Below are positions 7,039 through 15,541 of a stretch of 64,000 nucleotides of DNA, in pieces. Origin of the DNA: SAR86 cluster bacterium (GTDB lineage: Bacteria; Pseudomonadota; Gammaproteobacteria; Magnimaribacterales; Magnimaribacteraceae); NCBI GenBank assembly GCA_029268615.1, contig JAQWNM010000007.1, positions 1-64,000 of the forward strand. The letters are read 5' to 3'. The translations under genes and the position numbers were made by a program. The notes under the pieces were generated by a model that saw only the letters and a list, made by a program, of their open reading frames with translations, was not told where the DNA came from and ran no database searches. Numbering within the stretch: the stretch's first letter is position 1; every line of letters begins with the position of its first letter.

Positions 7039-7428
7039 ATGTTTAGTCATGTAATGTTAGGGGCGAATAATATAGAAGAATCAAAAATTTTTTACGATGC
7101 TTTATTAGGGGTTTTGGGTGGAGAGCCGGGGGTTCTATCACCAAATACAACAGGTCAAAAACGTTATTTTTATTTTCTAGATAATATGGCTTTTTGTATT
7201 TCAGAACCAATAGATGGTAATGAGGCGACTCATGGCAATGGGGGCACCATAGGATTCAGCGTAAAAAATACTGAGACAGGAGATGCTTGGCATGCTGCCG
7301 GAATAGAGAACGGAGGCACCGCCTGCGAAGAGCCTCCTGGTATTAGAGAAGGCGGCGGTTTTAAAACCTATCTAGCCTATTTAAGAGATCCTTCAGGGAA
7401 TAAACTTTGCGCTTTACTTAGGATGTAG
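7039..7428 (+). CDS. VOC (glyoxalase/bleomycin resistance) family protein
   Basis: A small metalloenzyme-fold protein of 129 residues. The N-terminal half (FSHVMLGANNIEESKIFYDALLGVLG) and C-terminal half (YLAYLRDPSGNKLCALL) are the paired beta-alpha-beta-beta-beta modules of the VOC fold. His and Glu-type metal ligand positions are plausible at the first strand, but the function (lyase, dioxygenase or resistance) cannot be assigned. The ATG at 7039 is preferred because GGGAGA lies just upstream; a TTG at 7021 in the same frame overlaps the previous gene and has no such site. Confidence 0.82.
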   Translation: MFSHVMLGANNIEESKIFYDALLGVLGGEPGVLSPNTTGQKRYFYFLDNMAFCISEPIDGNEATHGNGGTIGFSVKNTETGDAWHAAGIENGGTACEEPPGIREGGGFKTYLAYLRDPSGNKLCALLRM

Positions 7429-7440
7429 GACATTTTTTTA

Positions 7441-7469
7441 AAAAAGGGCATTATTTAAATGTCCTTTTT
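7441..7469. terminator. Bidirectional rho-independent terminator
   Basis: AAAAAGGGCATT (7441-7452) pairs with AATGTCCTTTTT (7458-7469) over its full 12 bases (one G-U pair) with loop ATTTA. The A- and T-rich flanks give a U-tract on either strand. It lies between two genes that converge (ends at 7428 and 7486) and probably serves both. Confidence 0.85.
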
Positions 7470-7485
7470 GCTTTTTAATTCCAAA

Positions 7486-7962
7486 TTATTTAAAAATTGT
7501 ATTGAGCGCTGCCTCGGCACATACTTCGTCATTTGCCCCGCTATCTCCAGACACTCCTATCCCCCCAATATGGTTGCCATCTTGTAAAATGATAGGTATC
7601 CCTCCTTGCAGTAACATGGTTTCAGGGATGGTAATTAGTCCAGCTCCAAGCTTTTCTCCTTGGAATGCTCTATCACTTAAATCTTTAGTTGTGAGAGGAA
7701 GTCCTGCTGAGGTTTTCCCTTTCAACTTTGCTATTTCTTCAGATGCAGGATATGAGTTATCCATGGCAGCGTAATATTTTAAAGCTCTTGATGAATCATA
7801 AATGGCTATATTTATTTTCCATTTGTTTTCTTTCGCAAGCAAGAGACAAGCTTCTGCCATTTTTCTGGCTGTTTCAAGAGATAAAGACTTTTTTGAAAAC
7901 GTATCAGCATTTAGAGGCATCATCATGACTAAAAGCACGAAAAGACTTAATGTTTTATTCAT
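7486..7962 (-). CDS. Exported GlcG/HbpS (DUF336) family protein
   Basis: A 158-residue protein whose first ~19 residues (MNKTLSLFVLLVMMMPLNA) form a signal peptide, so it is probably periplasmic. The mature part is a DUF336/GlcG-HbpS domain: LSLETARKMAEACLLLAKENKWKINIAIYDSSRALKYYAAMD, then the FQGEKLGAGL and GGIPIILQDGNHIGGIGVSG-type glycine-rich turn and the ending GANDEVCAEAAL. The family includes haem-binding HbpS and GlcG of glycolate operons. The frame extends upstream to 8103, but the start at 7962 is chosen because it gives the signal peptide and follows a purine-rich GGGAA site. Confidence 0.82.
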   Translation of the reverse strand: MNKTLSLFVLLVMMMPLNADTFSKKSLSLETARKMAEACLLLAKENKWKINIAIYDSSRALKYYAAMDNSYPASEEIAKLKGKTSAGLPLTTKDLSDRAFQGEKLGAGLITIPETMLLQGGIPIILQDGNHIGGIGVSGDSGANDEVCAEAALNTIFK

Positions 7963-8216
7963 TTTATTTCCCATAATTTTTTGTATGAGGTTTGTATTTG
8001 AAACTATTATTTTATCTATCACAAGATTATAAAATGAACAGATCTCATCTGTTAGGAAATCAGTTTTTTTCTTTTCCTTGCAAAAGCAGTAAAAACTTTC
8101 CAAGATTTCTTGAGAGGGCTATATTTTTAGATTATTAAACTGGTTAAAGAGCAGAATGAAAAAAAGTTGAAGGTGCTATACAATTTAGATGAGATAAAAT
8201 TATATTAAGGAGCTGA

Positions 8217-8801
8217 ATGGAAAAATTTATAGATAGAATTCTAAAGAATAAATTATTCTTTTTATTATTGATCTTTAGCAATAGTCTTAGTTCTGCCGTC
8301 ACTGTTATAGGTAATTCAGACGCAGCTATATGTTATAGATATGCTGATACAGGCTCTTCATCTAAGACGTCCATATCCATATGCAGAGATGTTTTGTCAG
8401 ATAAGAATGTTCCGGACGATTTATTAGCGGCAACAAGGGTAAATCTTGGGATAATTTATAATAATGCTTTAAGACCTCAAGAGGCTATAAATGAATTTAA
8501 TTTAGCAAAGCTAAATGAGGCTGCTAAGCCAGAGGCAATTCTAAATCAAGGCAATAGTTTTTATCTCTTAAAAAACTTTAGTTTGGCTTTAGAAAAATAC
8601 AAAAGTTCTCTGGCTCACAACATAAAAGATATTTCAGCTGTATTCTTCAACATGGGCCTTGCTTATGAGCAAATAGGTGATAATGACAAGGCTATTAGAA
8701 ATTACCAGAAGGCAATAGATATAAAACCTGATACCTTCATATATCTTCAGGCAAGAGCAAGGCTAGTTGAGCAGGGTCTTTGGAACTTAAAAGAGGGATA
8801 A
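8217..8801 (+). CDS. Exported TPR-repeat protein
   Basis: The 194 residues begin with a basic segment and a hydrophobic signal-like stretch (KLFFLLLIFSNSLSSA, about 12-27). A domain of tetratricopeptide repeats follows; the clearest are at about 108-140 (ILNQGNSFYLLKNFSLALEKYKSSL) and 144-178 (VFFNMGLAYEQIGDNDKAIRNYQKAIDIKP). TPRs mediate protein-protein contacts. No partner is evident; the protein probably acts in the periplasm or at the outer membrane. It stands alone just before the glycan island, with AAGGAG before the ATG. Confidence 0.8.
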   Translation: MEKFIDRILKNKLFFLLLIFSNSLSSAVTVIGNSDAAICYRYADTGSSSKTSISICRDVLSDKNVPDDLLAATRVNLGIIYNNALRPQEAINEFNLAKLNEAAKPEAILNQGNSFYLLKNFSLALEKYKSSLAHNIKDISAVFFNMGLAYEQIGDNDKAIRNYQKAIDIKPDTFIYLQARARLVEQGLWNLKEG

Positions 8802-8876
8802 TATTTTATTTTTATAAATCCAATAGATTCATAATAATCTCTGTTCCCGCCCACTTTCTAACAGTAGAATAGCAAA

Positions 8877-10064
8877 ATGGAAAACATTTTATCTTTGATA
8901 GGTAGAGATCAAGCACTATTTAGTCTTGATATTTCAAGTCATGAGGAGCGTATACAAGAAGTTATCCAAACATCTACCTTTTTAGTTATTGGAGCTGCGG
9001 GATCCATAGGCGAAGCAGTAACCAAAGAAATTTTTAAACGAAATCCAGCTTCTCTTCATTGCGTAGATATCAATGAAAACAATCTTGTTGAGCTTGTTCG
9101 AGATATCAGGAGTTCCTTTGGCTACATTAAGGGGGAATTCAAGACTTTCGTCATAGACTGTGGCTCTGAAGAGTTCGAGGCCTTATTGAGCATGAACTCT
9201 TATGATTTTATATTAAATCTCTCGGCTTTAAAGCATGTGCGAAGTGAAAGTGATCCTCTTAGCTTAATGAGAATGGTTGAAGTGAATATTATAAACACCA
9301 TTAAGACTTTAAAGCTGGTGGAGGATAAATCAATTAAAAAATATTTTTGTGTTTCTACAGATAAAGCCGCTAATCCCGTCAATATGATGGGCGCATCTAA
9401 AAGGATAATGGAAAAATTTTTAATCAAGCATGGGCGTCTAGTGGATATTTCCACTGCTAGATTTGCAAATGTCGCTTTCTCCAATGGCTCTCTTTTAGAC
9501 GGTTTTAGATATAGGATGGAAAAGGGGCAACCTCTTGCTGCGCCATCGGATATTCTTAGATATTTTATAACGCCTCAAGAATCTGGAGAGCTGTGTTTGA
9601 TGTCGTGTTTATTTGGAGAGAGTAAGGATATATTTTTTCCAAAATTAGATGAAAGCTTACATTTAATAAAATTTTCGGACATAGCTATAAAGTTTCTAAA
9701 ACTTAGAGGATACACCCCCTATATCTGCACCTCTGAGGAGGAGGCGCGTAAAGATATAGAAAGTTTCAGGAAAAAAAATACTTGGCCTTGTTTTTTTGAA
9801 GAAAGTAATACAACCGGTGAAAAGGGCTTTGAAGAGTTCTTTACAGAAGGGGAAGAGCTAGATTTAAAAACATATAAGGGTATTGGGGTGGTCAAGCATT
9901 CAGAAGAATTAAATACAGCCTCATTGGAAAACTTTGAGAAAACTATTTATAAATTAAGGTCTCAAAAAAAGTGGAGTAAACCTGAATTAGTAGAATTATT
10001 TGAAACGTGCTTGCCAAATTTTAGTCACAATGAGCGAGGTAGATTTCTAGATGATAAAATGTGA
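8877..10064 (+). CDS. NDP-HexNAc 4,6-dehydratase (FlaA1/PseB/CapD family)
   Basis: A 395-residue extended SDR of the polysaccharide-biosynthesis dehydratase family. The nucleotide-binding motif GAAGSIG spans residues 39-45. NLSALKHVRSESDP (~114-127) and STDKAANPVNMMGASKR (~160-176) are family hallmarks. The catalytic-tyrosine position of YxxxK is Met171 (M-G-A-S-K175), as in the FlaA1/WbpM/PseB group. These enzymes remove water from UDP-GlcNAc, the first step towards 2,4-diamino sugars. The tail beyond residue ~290 is longer than in short PseB proteins. A TAGAAT -10-like box ends six bases before the ATG, suggesting that the island transcript starts here. Confidence 0.85.
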   Translation: MENILSLIGRDQALFSLDISSHEERIQEVIQTSTFLVIGAAGSIGEAVTKEIFKRNPASLHCVDINENNLVELVRDIRSSFGYIKGEFKTFVIDCGSEEFEALLSMNSYDFILNLSALKHVRSESDPLSLMRMVEVNIINTIKTLKLVEDKSIKKYFCVSTDKAANPVNMMGASKRIMEKFLIKHGRLVDISTARFANVAFSNGSLLDGFRYRMEKGQPLAAPSDILRYFITPQESGELCLMSCLFGESKDIFFPKLDESLHLIKFSDIAIKFLKLRGYTPYICTSEEEARKDIESFRKKNTWPCFFEESNTTGEKGFEEFFTEGEELDLKTYKGIGVVKHSEELNTASLENFEKTIYKLRSQKKWSKPELVELFETCLPNFSHNERGRFLDDKM

Positions 10065-10146
10065 GTTAATAAAATTGAGCTAGTATGATTTTATTTATAT
10101 TAAATAAAGAATGTCTAGAATTACTTTCTAAAAAAGGTTAAGAATA

Positions 10147-10782
10147 GTGCAAATAGTACTTTTATCTGACATACATGGAAATCTTCCTGCTCTTGAACGT
10201 GTAATATCAGAAACAAAAACAGAAAACTCTTATATCGTGATGGGCGATGTTGTGAACTATGGCCCTTGGGGGAATGAATGCGTTGAATTACTAGACAGTT
10301 TAGACGATTGCATTACATTGAGAGGAAACCATGAAGATTATTTCATCAATGGAGTTTGCACAGCAAATAGCCATTTGTGTGAAAGATTCTTTGATGTATG
10401 TTTTGAAAAGTTTTCTCAACAACAAATTATTGAGAATTACTTGGATCATTATTATTTAGATGATTTTAAATGTATCCATACGATAGAGGATCAATATATT
10501 TTCGAGGATACAGAAATACCGCTGGATCAAAATTACATAATAGGTCATTCGCATAAACAATTTAAAAAAGAGTACAAAAAATATTCGTTAATAAACCCAG
10601 GAAGCGTGGGTCAGAATCGCCAGTTTATTAATGAGATAAATTTTGCTCTTTTAGATAGAGAAACTGGGGCGGTTGATTTTAGAAGCATGCTTTACGATGT
10701 AGATGCTGTCATAAATGAAATGCTCAAAAAAGGTTATCCTAAGGAATGTTTGGATTATTACAGATTGAAGGATAGAAAGTGA
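10147..10782 (+). CDS. Calcineurin-like metallophosphoesterase
   Basis: The 211-residue protein carries the dimetal phosphoesterase motifs in order: LSDIHGN (residues 5-11), GDVVNYGP (~33-40), RGNHEDY (~59-65), then GHSHKQF (~136-142) and NPGSVGQNR (~154-162). This matches the YfcE/family 2 phosphodiesterase type. It probably cleaves a phosphomonoester or diester. In this setting it may act on a sugar phosphate or nucleotide by-product of the glycan pathway, which is inference. The GTG start is the first in frame. Its stop overlaps the start of the ATP-grasp gene (GTGA), so the two are translationally coupled. Confidence 0.82.
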   Translation: MQIVLLSDIHGNLPALERVISETKTENSYIVMGDVVNYGPWGNECVELLDSLDDCITLRGNHEDYFINGVCTANSHLCERFFDVCFEKFSQQQIIENYLDHYYLDDFKCIHTIEDQYIFEDTEIPLDQNYIIGHSHKQFKKEYKKYSLINPGSVGQNRQFINEINFALLDRETGAVDFRSMLYDVDAVINEMLKKGYPKECLDYYRLKDRK

Positions 10783-11768
10783 ATATATTAGTAACAGGAT
10801 CTGGCTCACTGCTAGGGCAGGGGATTATAAAGTCCTTAAAAAGTTCTAATTTAGATTTTGAACTTTATTCAACTGATTACTTTTCCTCTGCTGTAGGCCT
10901 TTATTGGGCAAATAAATCCTTTTTAATGCCAGATATCCTAAAAGATTCAGTGTCTGAAGATAGTTGGTTAGAAGCATTAAAAGAAATAATTATCTCTCAT
11001 GAGATCGAGATAGTAATCCCGGGCCTTGATTTTGAGATACCGATTCTCGCAAAACATAAAGATGCTATAGAAAAAGATACCGGATCTTTTGTAATTGTGA
11101 GTCCAGAAAAAGTGGTCACAATAGGGAATGATAAATGGGAAACCTATAAATTTCTTAAGGAAAGTGGATTAATTTTTCCGGAGTCTTCTTTGCCCGAAGA
11201 CAGAGAAGATTTTCTGTCAGATAATAATTACCCTTTAATCGTTAAACCTCGTTTTGGACATACTTCAAAAGATGTCTTTATTGTCAATAATATTGAAGAA
11301 TTAAAACGAGCATTAGATAAAGTAGATAGGCCGATTATCCAGGAATATCTCGGTAGTGCTGATGAAGAATATACCTGTAGTACAGTTTTTGTAGAAGAAT
11401 CAATAATAAGCACTATAAGCCTTAAAAGAACTTTAAAAAATGGAAACACTCATGTTGCTTTCTTAGAAGAGTATGAAGAAATAGATGATTACATAAATGA
11501 AGTAACCAAAGTGCTTAGGCCTCATGGCGCTACGAATTTTCAATTGAGATTAACTGAAAAAGGACCAGTCATTTTTGAAATCAATCCAAGGTTTTCTGGA
11601 ACAACCCCAATCAGATCAATATTTGGAGTTAACGAAGTAGAAGCTTCTATACAAGCCATTTTATTTGAAAACTATAATCAAGAGTTTATAAAAAAACCTG
11701 GGGTAGTGATTAGATACATGGAAAGTGAATTTGTTGAATGGAAAAAATATAATTCTTTCAAAAATTGA
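10779..11768 (+). CDS. ATP-grasp ligase of the glycan island
   Basis: The 329 residues have a Rossmann-like pre-ATP-grasp domain (ILVTGSGSLLGQGIIKSL, ~1-105) and a CarB/PylC-like ATP-grasp domain. YPLIVKPRFGHTSKDVFIV (~150-168) binds nucleotide, PIIQEYLG follows, and NFQLRLTEKGPVIFEINPRFSGTTP (~248-272) carries the Mg-binding E..N pair. ATP-grasp enzymes join a carboxylate, activated as acyl phosphate, to an amine or thiol. In this cluster it could attach an amino acid or other acyl group to an amino sugar; the substrates cannot be read from sequence. It overlaps both neighbours by four bases. Confidence 0.82.
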   Translation: MNILVTGSGSLLGQGIIKSLKSSNLDFELYSTDYFSSAVGLYWANKSFLMPDILKDSVSEDSWLEALKEIIISHEIEIVIPGLDFEIPILAKHKDAIEKDTGSFVIVSPEKVVTIGNDKWETYKFLKESGLIFPESSLPEDREDFLSDNNYPLIVKPRFGHTSKDVFIVNNIEELKRALDKVDRPIIQEYLGSADEEYTCSTVFVEESIISTISLKRTLKNGNTHVAFLEEYEEIDDYINEVTKVLRPHGATNFQLRLTEKGPVIFEINPRFSGTTPIRSIFGVNEVEASIQAILFENYNQEFIKKPGVVIRYMESEFVEWKKYNSFKN

Positions 11769-12616
11769 ATATTCTAATAACCGGCTCTCACGGGTTTGTT
11801 GGCAAGAGCTTAACAAATCATTTGGGTAAAAATTATAGCGTTTTTGGTTTAGGACGTTCAAAAAAAAATAAAATTAACCCTAAGAATGAATTTGAGGTTA
11901 ATTTATTAGATAAAGCAGATATAGAAGATTTTCTGAAACAAGTTAAAAAAAATGGTTTAAGAGACTGGCAGACAATTATTCACTGCGCTGGAGTTCCTGC
12001 GTCTCAAAATCCAATAAAAGATGGAATAGTTTTAAAGAATAATAATCATATCAATGAACACGTTGCAGATTTAGCTAGAGAGCTATCGCCGTCAGTTTTC
12101 ATAAACCTTTCCTCTATGTCTGTTTATCCTTATGAAGATGGAAATTTTTCTGAGGAGTCTAAATGCGAACCTTTTAAGAATTCAGATTTCTATTATGGGT
12201 TATCTAAATTGAATGGAGAAATGATTTTGTCTAATGCGTTAGCAGAAACAACCTCCAGACTGGTAAACCTGAGGGTAGCCCAAGTATACGGAGAAGGAAT
12301 GAGAGCGGATAGAATTATTCCGGTCATGCTTAATGAGTTAAAAAAAGAAAATAAAATAACTGTATTTGGCGAGGGAGAGAGAAAGACAAATTTCATAGAA
12401 ATTAGAGATCTTTGCAAAGTTATTGAATATTTTCTTATATCCTCTAATGAGGGAACATACAATGTGGGTAAAGAAAATATATCACTACTAGAACTAGCTA
12501 CAAGGCTGATAAAATCAAAAGGCAATAAGGATTCTTCCGTTAACTTAGTAAAAGAAGGAAAAAGAGAAAAATTTATCCTTGATACTTCAAAATTAAGAAA
12601 ATTAATTGAAATATAG
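11765..12616 (+). CDS. NAD-dependent epimerase/dehydratase (extended SDR)
   Basis: A 283-residue extended SDR with the N-terminal NAD(P) motif TGSHGFVG (6-13), the NLSSMSVYP strand with catalytic Ser, and the YYGLSK catalytic pair Tyr144/Lys148. Downstream, RVAQVYGEGM and NFIEIRDLCKVIEYFL match GalE/RmlD-like sugar-nucleotide enzymes. Epimerase, dehydratase or reductase activity on a nucleotide sugar is expected; specificity is unknown. Start is a TTG overlapping the previous stop (TTGA). It ends a coupled trio (phosphoesterase, ATP-grasp, SDR) and is followed by a 107-base gap containing a hairpin. Confidence 0.82.
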   Translation: MNILITGSHGFVGKSLTNHLGKNYSVFGLGRSKKNKINPKNEFEVNLLDKADIEDFLKQVKKNGLRDWQTIIHCAGVPASQNPIKDGIVLKNNNHINEHVADLARELSPSVFINLSSMSVYPYEDGNFSEESKCEPFKNSDFYYGLSKLNGEMILSNALAETTSRLVNLRVAQVYGEGMRADRIIPVMLNELKKENKITVFGEGERKTNFIEIRDLCKVIEYFLISSNEGTYNVGKENISLLELATRLIKSKGNKDSSVNLVKEGKREKFILDTSKLRKLIEI

Positions 12617-12648
12617 CCTCTAGTTATAATGAAATAAATAATGAGTAG

Positions 12649-12674
12649 ACTATTATTTAATATTCAATAATAGT
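12649..12674 (+). promoter_or_regulatory. Inverted repeat in the gap before hisF2
   Basis: ACTATTATT (12649-12657) and AATAATAGT (12666-12674) are perfect reverse complements around an 8-base centre. No T-run follows, so this is not a standard terminator. It could be an RNA processing hairpin or an operator dividing the island into sub-operons. It lies in the largest gap inside the island (107 bases). Confidence 0.35.
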
Positions 12675-12723
12675 AATATCGCGCCCCATATAGGGATTTA
12701 AATATAATTAAGAAGATTAATTC

Positions 12724-13614
12724 ATGATAAGAATCATTCCAAGGTTAGATATAAAAGGACCAAATGTTGTAAAAGGCCTCTGTTTTGACGGTTATAGAGT
12801 GTTAGGCAAAGCTGATAGATTAGCCGAATTGTATTACAAAGAGGGAGCCGATGAACTTTTTTTTCAGGATGCAGTCGCCAGCTTGTACGAAAGGAATAAT
12901 TTATTAGATATGATAAGCCTCGCAGCCGAAAAGGTTAGAATTCCTATAACTGTTGCTGGAGGGATGAGGAGTATAGACGATGTGGGAGAAGTGTTGAGAG
13001 CTGGAGCAGACAAGGTAGCTATCAATACTGCAGCAACTAAGGATCCTTCTTTTATAGAAAGAGCAGCCAAAAAATTTGGATCTCAATGCATTGTTCTTTC
13101 CATAGAGGCAAAAAGAAGAACAGAAAAAAAATATGAAGCTTGGGTTGATTACGGCCGTCAGCCTACGGGCATAGATGCTTTTGAGTGGGCAAAGCGTGGA
13201 GAGGATTTAGGCGCTGGAGAAATTTATCTTTCGTCTGTAGACCAAGATGGCTCGGGAGAAGGGTATGAAATAGATTTAATCCATGAGGTTTCATCCAAAG
13301 CTTCAATCCCAGTTATAGCCTCTAGTGGGGCTGGAAGTTTGGTTGACTTTCATAAGGTTATTGAAGAAGGAGAAGCAGATGCCGTTTCAGCAGCTTCAGC
13401 ATTTCATTACCATTACTTCGATAAATTTATGGATGATTTAGCAGGCGAGGAAGGCGGAGAGTTAAGAATGGGGAAACAGGAAGATTTAGGGAATTTAGAA
13501 TTTATTAGGGAAGGATATGGAGGCTTTGATGCCATTCAAGTAGATCCCTTTTCTATAAAATCTGCCAAAGATTATCTTCAAGATAAAGGCATAAAAATAA
13601 GAATAAGCCAATAA
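12724..13614 (+). CDS. hisF: HisF2/WbuZ-type synthase subunit for acetamidino sugar formation
   Basis: A 296-residue HisF-like (beta/alpha)8 barrel (RIIPRLDIKGPNVVKG, ITVAGGMRSIDDV, AGADKVAINT, SSVDQDGSGEGYE, IPVIASSGAG). Next to HisH and WbuX it belongs to the HisF2/WbuZ (AglZ) group. That group is thought to pass glutamine-derived ammonia to an N-acetyl sugar amidotransferase rather than to make histidine. The Asp equivalent to Thermotoga HisF Asp11 is kept as Asp9. The Asp130 equivalent is Glu128 (SIEAKR in place of the usual DAKR), consistent with loss of the histidine-pathway cyclase reaction. The C-terminus is longer than in true HisF. hisH follows after 11 bases. Confidence 0.87.
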   Translation: MIRIIPRLDIKGPNVVKGLCFDGYRVLGKADRLAELYYKEGADELFFQDAVASLYERNNLLDMISLAAEKVRIPITVAGGMRSIDDVGEVLRAGADKVAINTAATKDPSFIERAAKKFGSQCIVLSIEAKRRTEKKYEAWVDYGRQPTGIDAFEWAKRGEDLGAGEIYLSSVDQDGSGEGYEIDLIHEVSSKASIPVIASSGAGSLVDFHKVIEEGEADAVSAASAFHYHYFDKFMDDLAGEEGGELRMGKQEDLGNLEFIREGYGGFDAIQVDPFSIKSAKDYLQDKGIKIRISQ

Positions 13615-13625
13615 ATCTAGTATAA

Positions 13626-14261
13626 ATGCAGAAAATAACTTTGATAGATTATGACATGGGTAATACTTTCAGTGTCACTAGAGCCCTTGAATCTTTTGGG
13701 TGTGAAGTAGAGTTTTCAAATGACCCTAGCATAATAGAAAATTCTAGCAAACTAGTGCTTCCGGGTGTTGGCGCCTTTGAAGATGGAATAAGCAACCTTA
13801 AATCTCTTAATCTTGACAAGGCTATTATCAATTTCGTAAATAAGGGAAACCCTATTCTTGGTATCTGCGTTGGAATGCAATTAATGATGAGCAGGTCAGA
13901 AGAAAATGGAAATCATGAAGGGTTAAATATTGTCGAAGGAGACGTTTTAAGGTTTGACGAAAGTAAGTCTGAAAACAACAAGTTTAAAATACCTCAAATT
14001 GGGTGGAATCAACTTAATATTAAGTCAAATTTATCAAAAAGTAAGATTCTAAGTGCAATGAATGAAGAGCCCAGTATGTATTTTTTACATTCTTACTTTG
14101 TTGATCCTTTAGATAAAGATATAGTTTTAGCCGAAACTTCATATGGAGAGAATACATTTTGTTCAGCGTTTGAAGACAATAATATTTATGGTTTTCAATT
14201 TCATCCAGAAAAAAGCGCAGAAGACGGACTTCAACTCTTGAAAAATTTTATTGAACTTTAA
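13626..14261 (+). CDS. hisH: HisH-type glutamine amidotransferase subunit
   Basis: The 211-residue class I glutaminase has the complete triad: Cys81 in GICVGMQL, His193 and Glu195 in FHPEK. The LPGVGAFEDG oxyanion-strand motif (~45-54) is typical of HisH. It hydrolyses glutamine and delivers ammonia through the paired HisF-like barrel. Placed between hisF2 and the PP-loop amidotransferase gene with gaps of 11 and 6 bases, it is the nitrogen donor of the acetamidino module (WbuY role) rather than a histidine enzyme. No other his genes are in the window. Confidence 0.9.
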   Translation: MQKITLIDYDMGNTFSVTRALESFGCEVEFSNDPSIIENSSKLVLPGVGAFEDGISNLKSLNLDKAIINFVNKGNPILGICVGMQLMMSRSEENGNHEGLNIVEGDVLRFDESKSENNKFKIPQIGWNQLNIKSNLSKSKILSAMNEEPSMYFLHSYFVDPLDKDIVLAETSYGENTFCSAFEDNNIYGFQFHPEKSAEDGLQLLKNFIEL

Positions 14262-14267
14262 TTAATT

Positions 14268-15482
14268 ATGACTGAAAAAAAATTCACTACGCTAGATAAA
14301 CAGTGGGACGAGATACCTAAAGAGGTAGTTTTTTGTAAAAACTGTGTAGTTTCAAATCAAAGACCTAGAACAAAGTTTAATGACGAGGGCATTTGCTCTG
14401 CTTGTGTTTGGGCTTTAGAAAAAGATGTAATCATTGATTGGGATCAAAGAGAAAAAGAACTGGAAGAACTTTGCGATAAATTTAGAAGTAATGATGGAAG
14501 TTTTGATGTGGTTGTCCCCGGCAGCGGAGGTAAAGATAGTGCATTTGTAGCACATCAACTCAAGCATAGGTACAACATGCACCCTTTATGCGTTACTTGG
14601 TCTCCTTTTGAATATACGGATGCGGGGTGGACGAACATCAAAAATTTTATTAATGCGGGTTTTAACAATATTTTGGGCCAACCCGATGGAGCATTGCATA
14701 GAAAATTAACTAAGCTAGCCTTTGAGCTTAAAGGTGATGCATGGGAACCGTTTGCGTATGGTCAAAAAGCTTGGGCCTTTCATATAGCTACTAGATTTGG
14801 GGTCAAACTAATAATGTATGGTGAAAATGGAGAACTTGAATATGGAGGTTCAGAAAAATATAAGCATTCACCCAAAGAGGGCCCAGAAGAATGGGAATAT
14901 GAATACTTTAAAGGTGCAAGCGTCGATGATCTTGTAGATAAAGGCATAGAAAAAGGAGTTTTAGAGAAAAGTGAGGTCGAAGAAAATACCTTTCAACTAT
15001 ACAAGCCTCCTAATCCAGAAGATGTATTACAATCTGGAGCGGAAATGCACTGGTATTCTTATTATCAAAGGTGGACGCCTCAGGAGAATTATTATTATGC
15101 CTATAAACATACTGGCTTTAGGCCTAATCCAGAAGGTAGGTCTGAAGGTACATATACTCAATATGTTAGCTTAGATGATAAACTAGATGGCATTCACTGG
15201 TATCAGAGTTATGCAAAGTTTGGCATGGGTAGAGGCTCTAGGGATGCACAAACAGACATAAGGCGTGGGCACATAACAAGAGACGAAGGAGTGGCTTTGG
15301 TTGAGAAGTATGATGGAGAAATACCCAAACGGGATCTTGCTTTTTTCCTAGATTACATAGATATAGATGAAGATTTTTTCTGGGAAGTGATTGACCAGTA
15401 TAGAGAAATTTCTAATGTTTGGGAAAAGGTAAATGGAGAGTGGGTGATGCCCCATTTACCTAAGAAAACAACAAACTACTAA
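14268..15482 (+). CDS. wbuX: N-acetyl sugar amidotransferase (WbuX/PseA type)
   Basis: A 404-residue PP-loop enzyme. The ATP pyrophosphatase motif SGGKDS is at residues 86-91. Two CxxC pairs (Cys23/Cys26 and Cys43/Cys46) form an N-terminal zinc site. The family (WbuX in E. coli, PseA in Campylobacter) converts an N-acetyl group on a sugar to acetamidino by ATP-activated amide amination, using ammonia from HisH/HisF partners. Both partners precede it directly. Expected product: an acetamidino-bearing sugar, plausibly a nonulosonic acid since neuB-type and CMP-transferase genes follow. Its length is usual for the family. Confidence 0.9.
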   Translation: MTEKKFTTLDKQWDEIPKEVVFCKNCVVSNQRPRTKFNDEGICSACVWALEKDVIIDWDQREKELEELCDKFRSNDGSFDVVVPGSGGKDSAFVAHQLKHRYNMHPLCVTWSPFEYTDAGWTNIKNFINAGFNNILGQPDGALHRKLTKLAFELKGDAWEPFAYGQKAWAFHIATRFGVKLIMYGENGELEYGGSEKYKHSPKEGPEEWEYEYFKGASVDDLVDKGIEKGVLEKSEVEENTFQLYKPPNPEDVLQSGAEMHWYSYYQRWTPQENYYYAYKHTGFRPNPEGRSEGTYTQYVSLDDKLDGIHWYQSYAKFGMGRGSRDAQTDIRRGHITRDEGVALVEKYDGEIPKRDLAFFLDYIDIDEDFFWEVIDQYREISNVWEKVNGEWVMPHLPKKTTNY

Positions 15483-15541
15483 AAAATTTTTTACACTCCG
15501 AGTAGTTTTATATTAGGAATTCATTGAAAGAATAGTTTGGT

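Noticed and set aside
7963-8103. Upstream extension of the GlcG-like gene to 8103
   Set aside because: The added 47 residues would bury the signal peptide, and the internal ATG at 7962 has a better ribosome binding site.
12724-14261. Histidine biosynthesis pair hisF/hisH
   Set aside because: No other his genes are present, the WbuX amidotransferase gene follows directly, and a catalytic Asp is replaced, so the acetamidino role is preferred.
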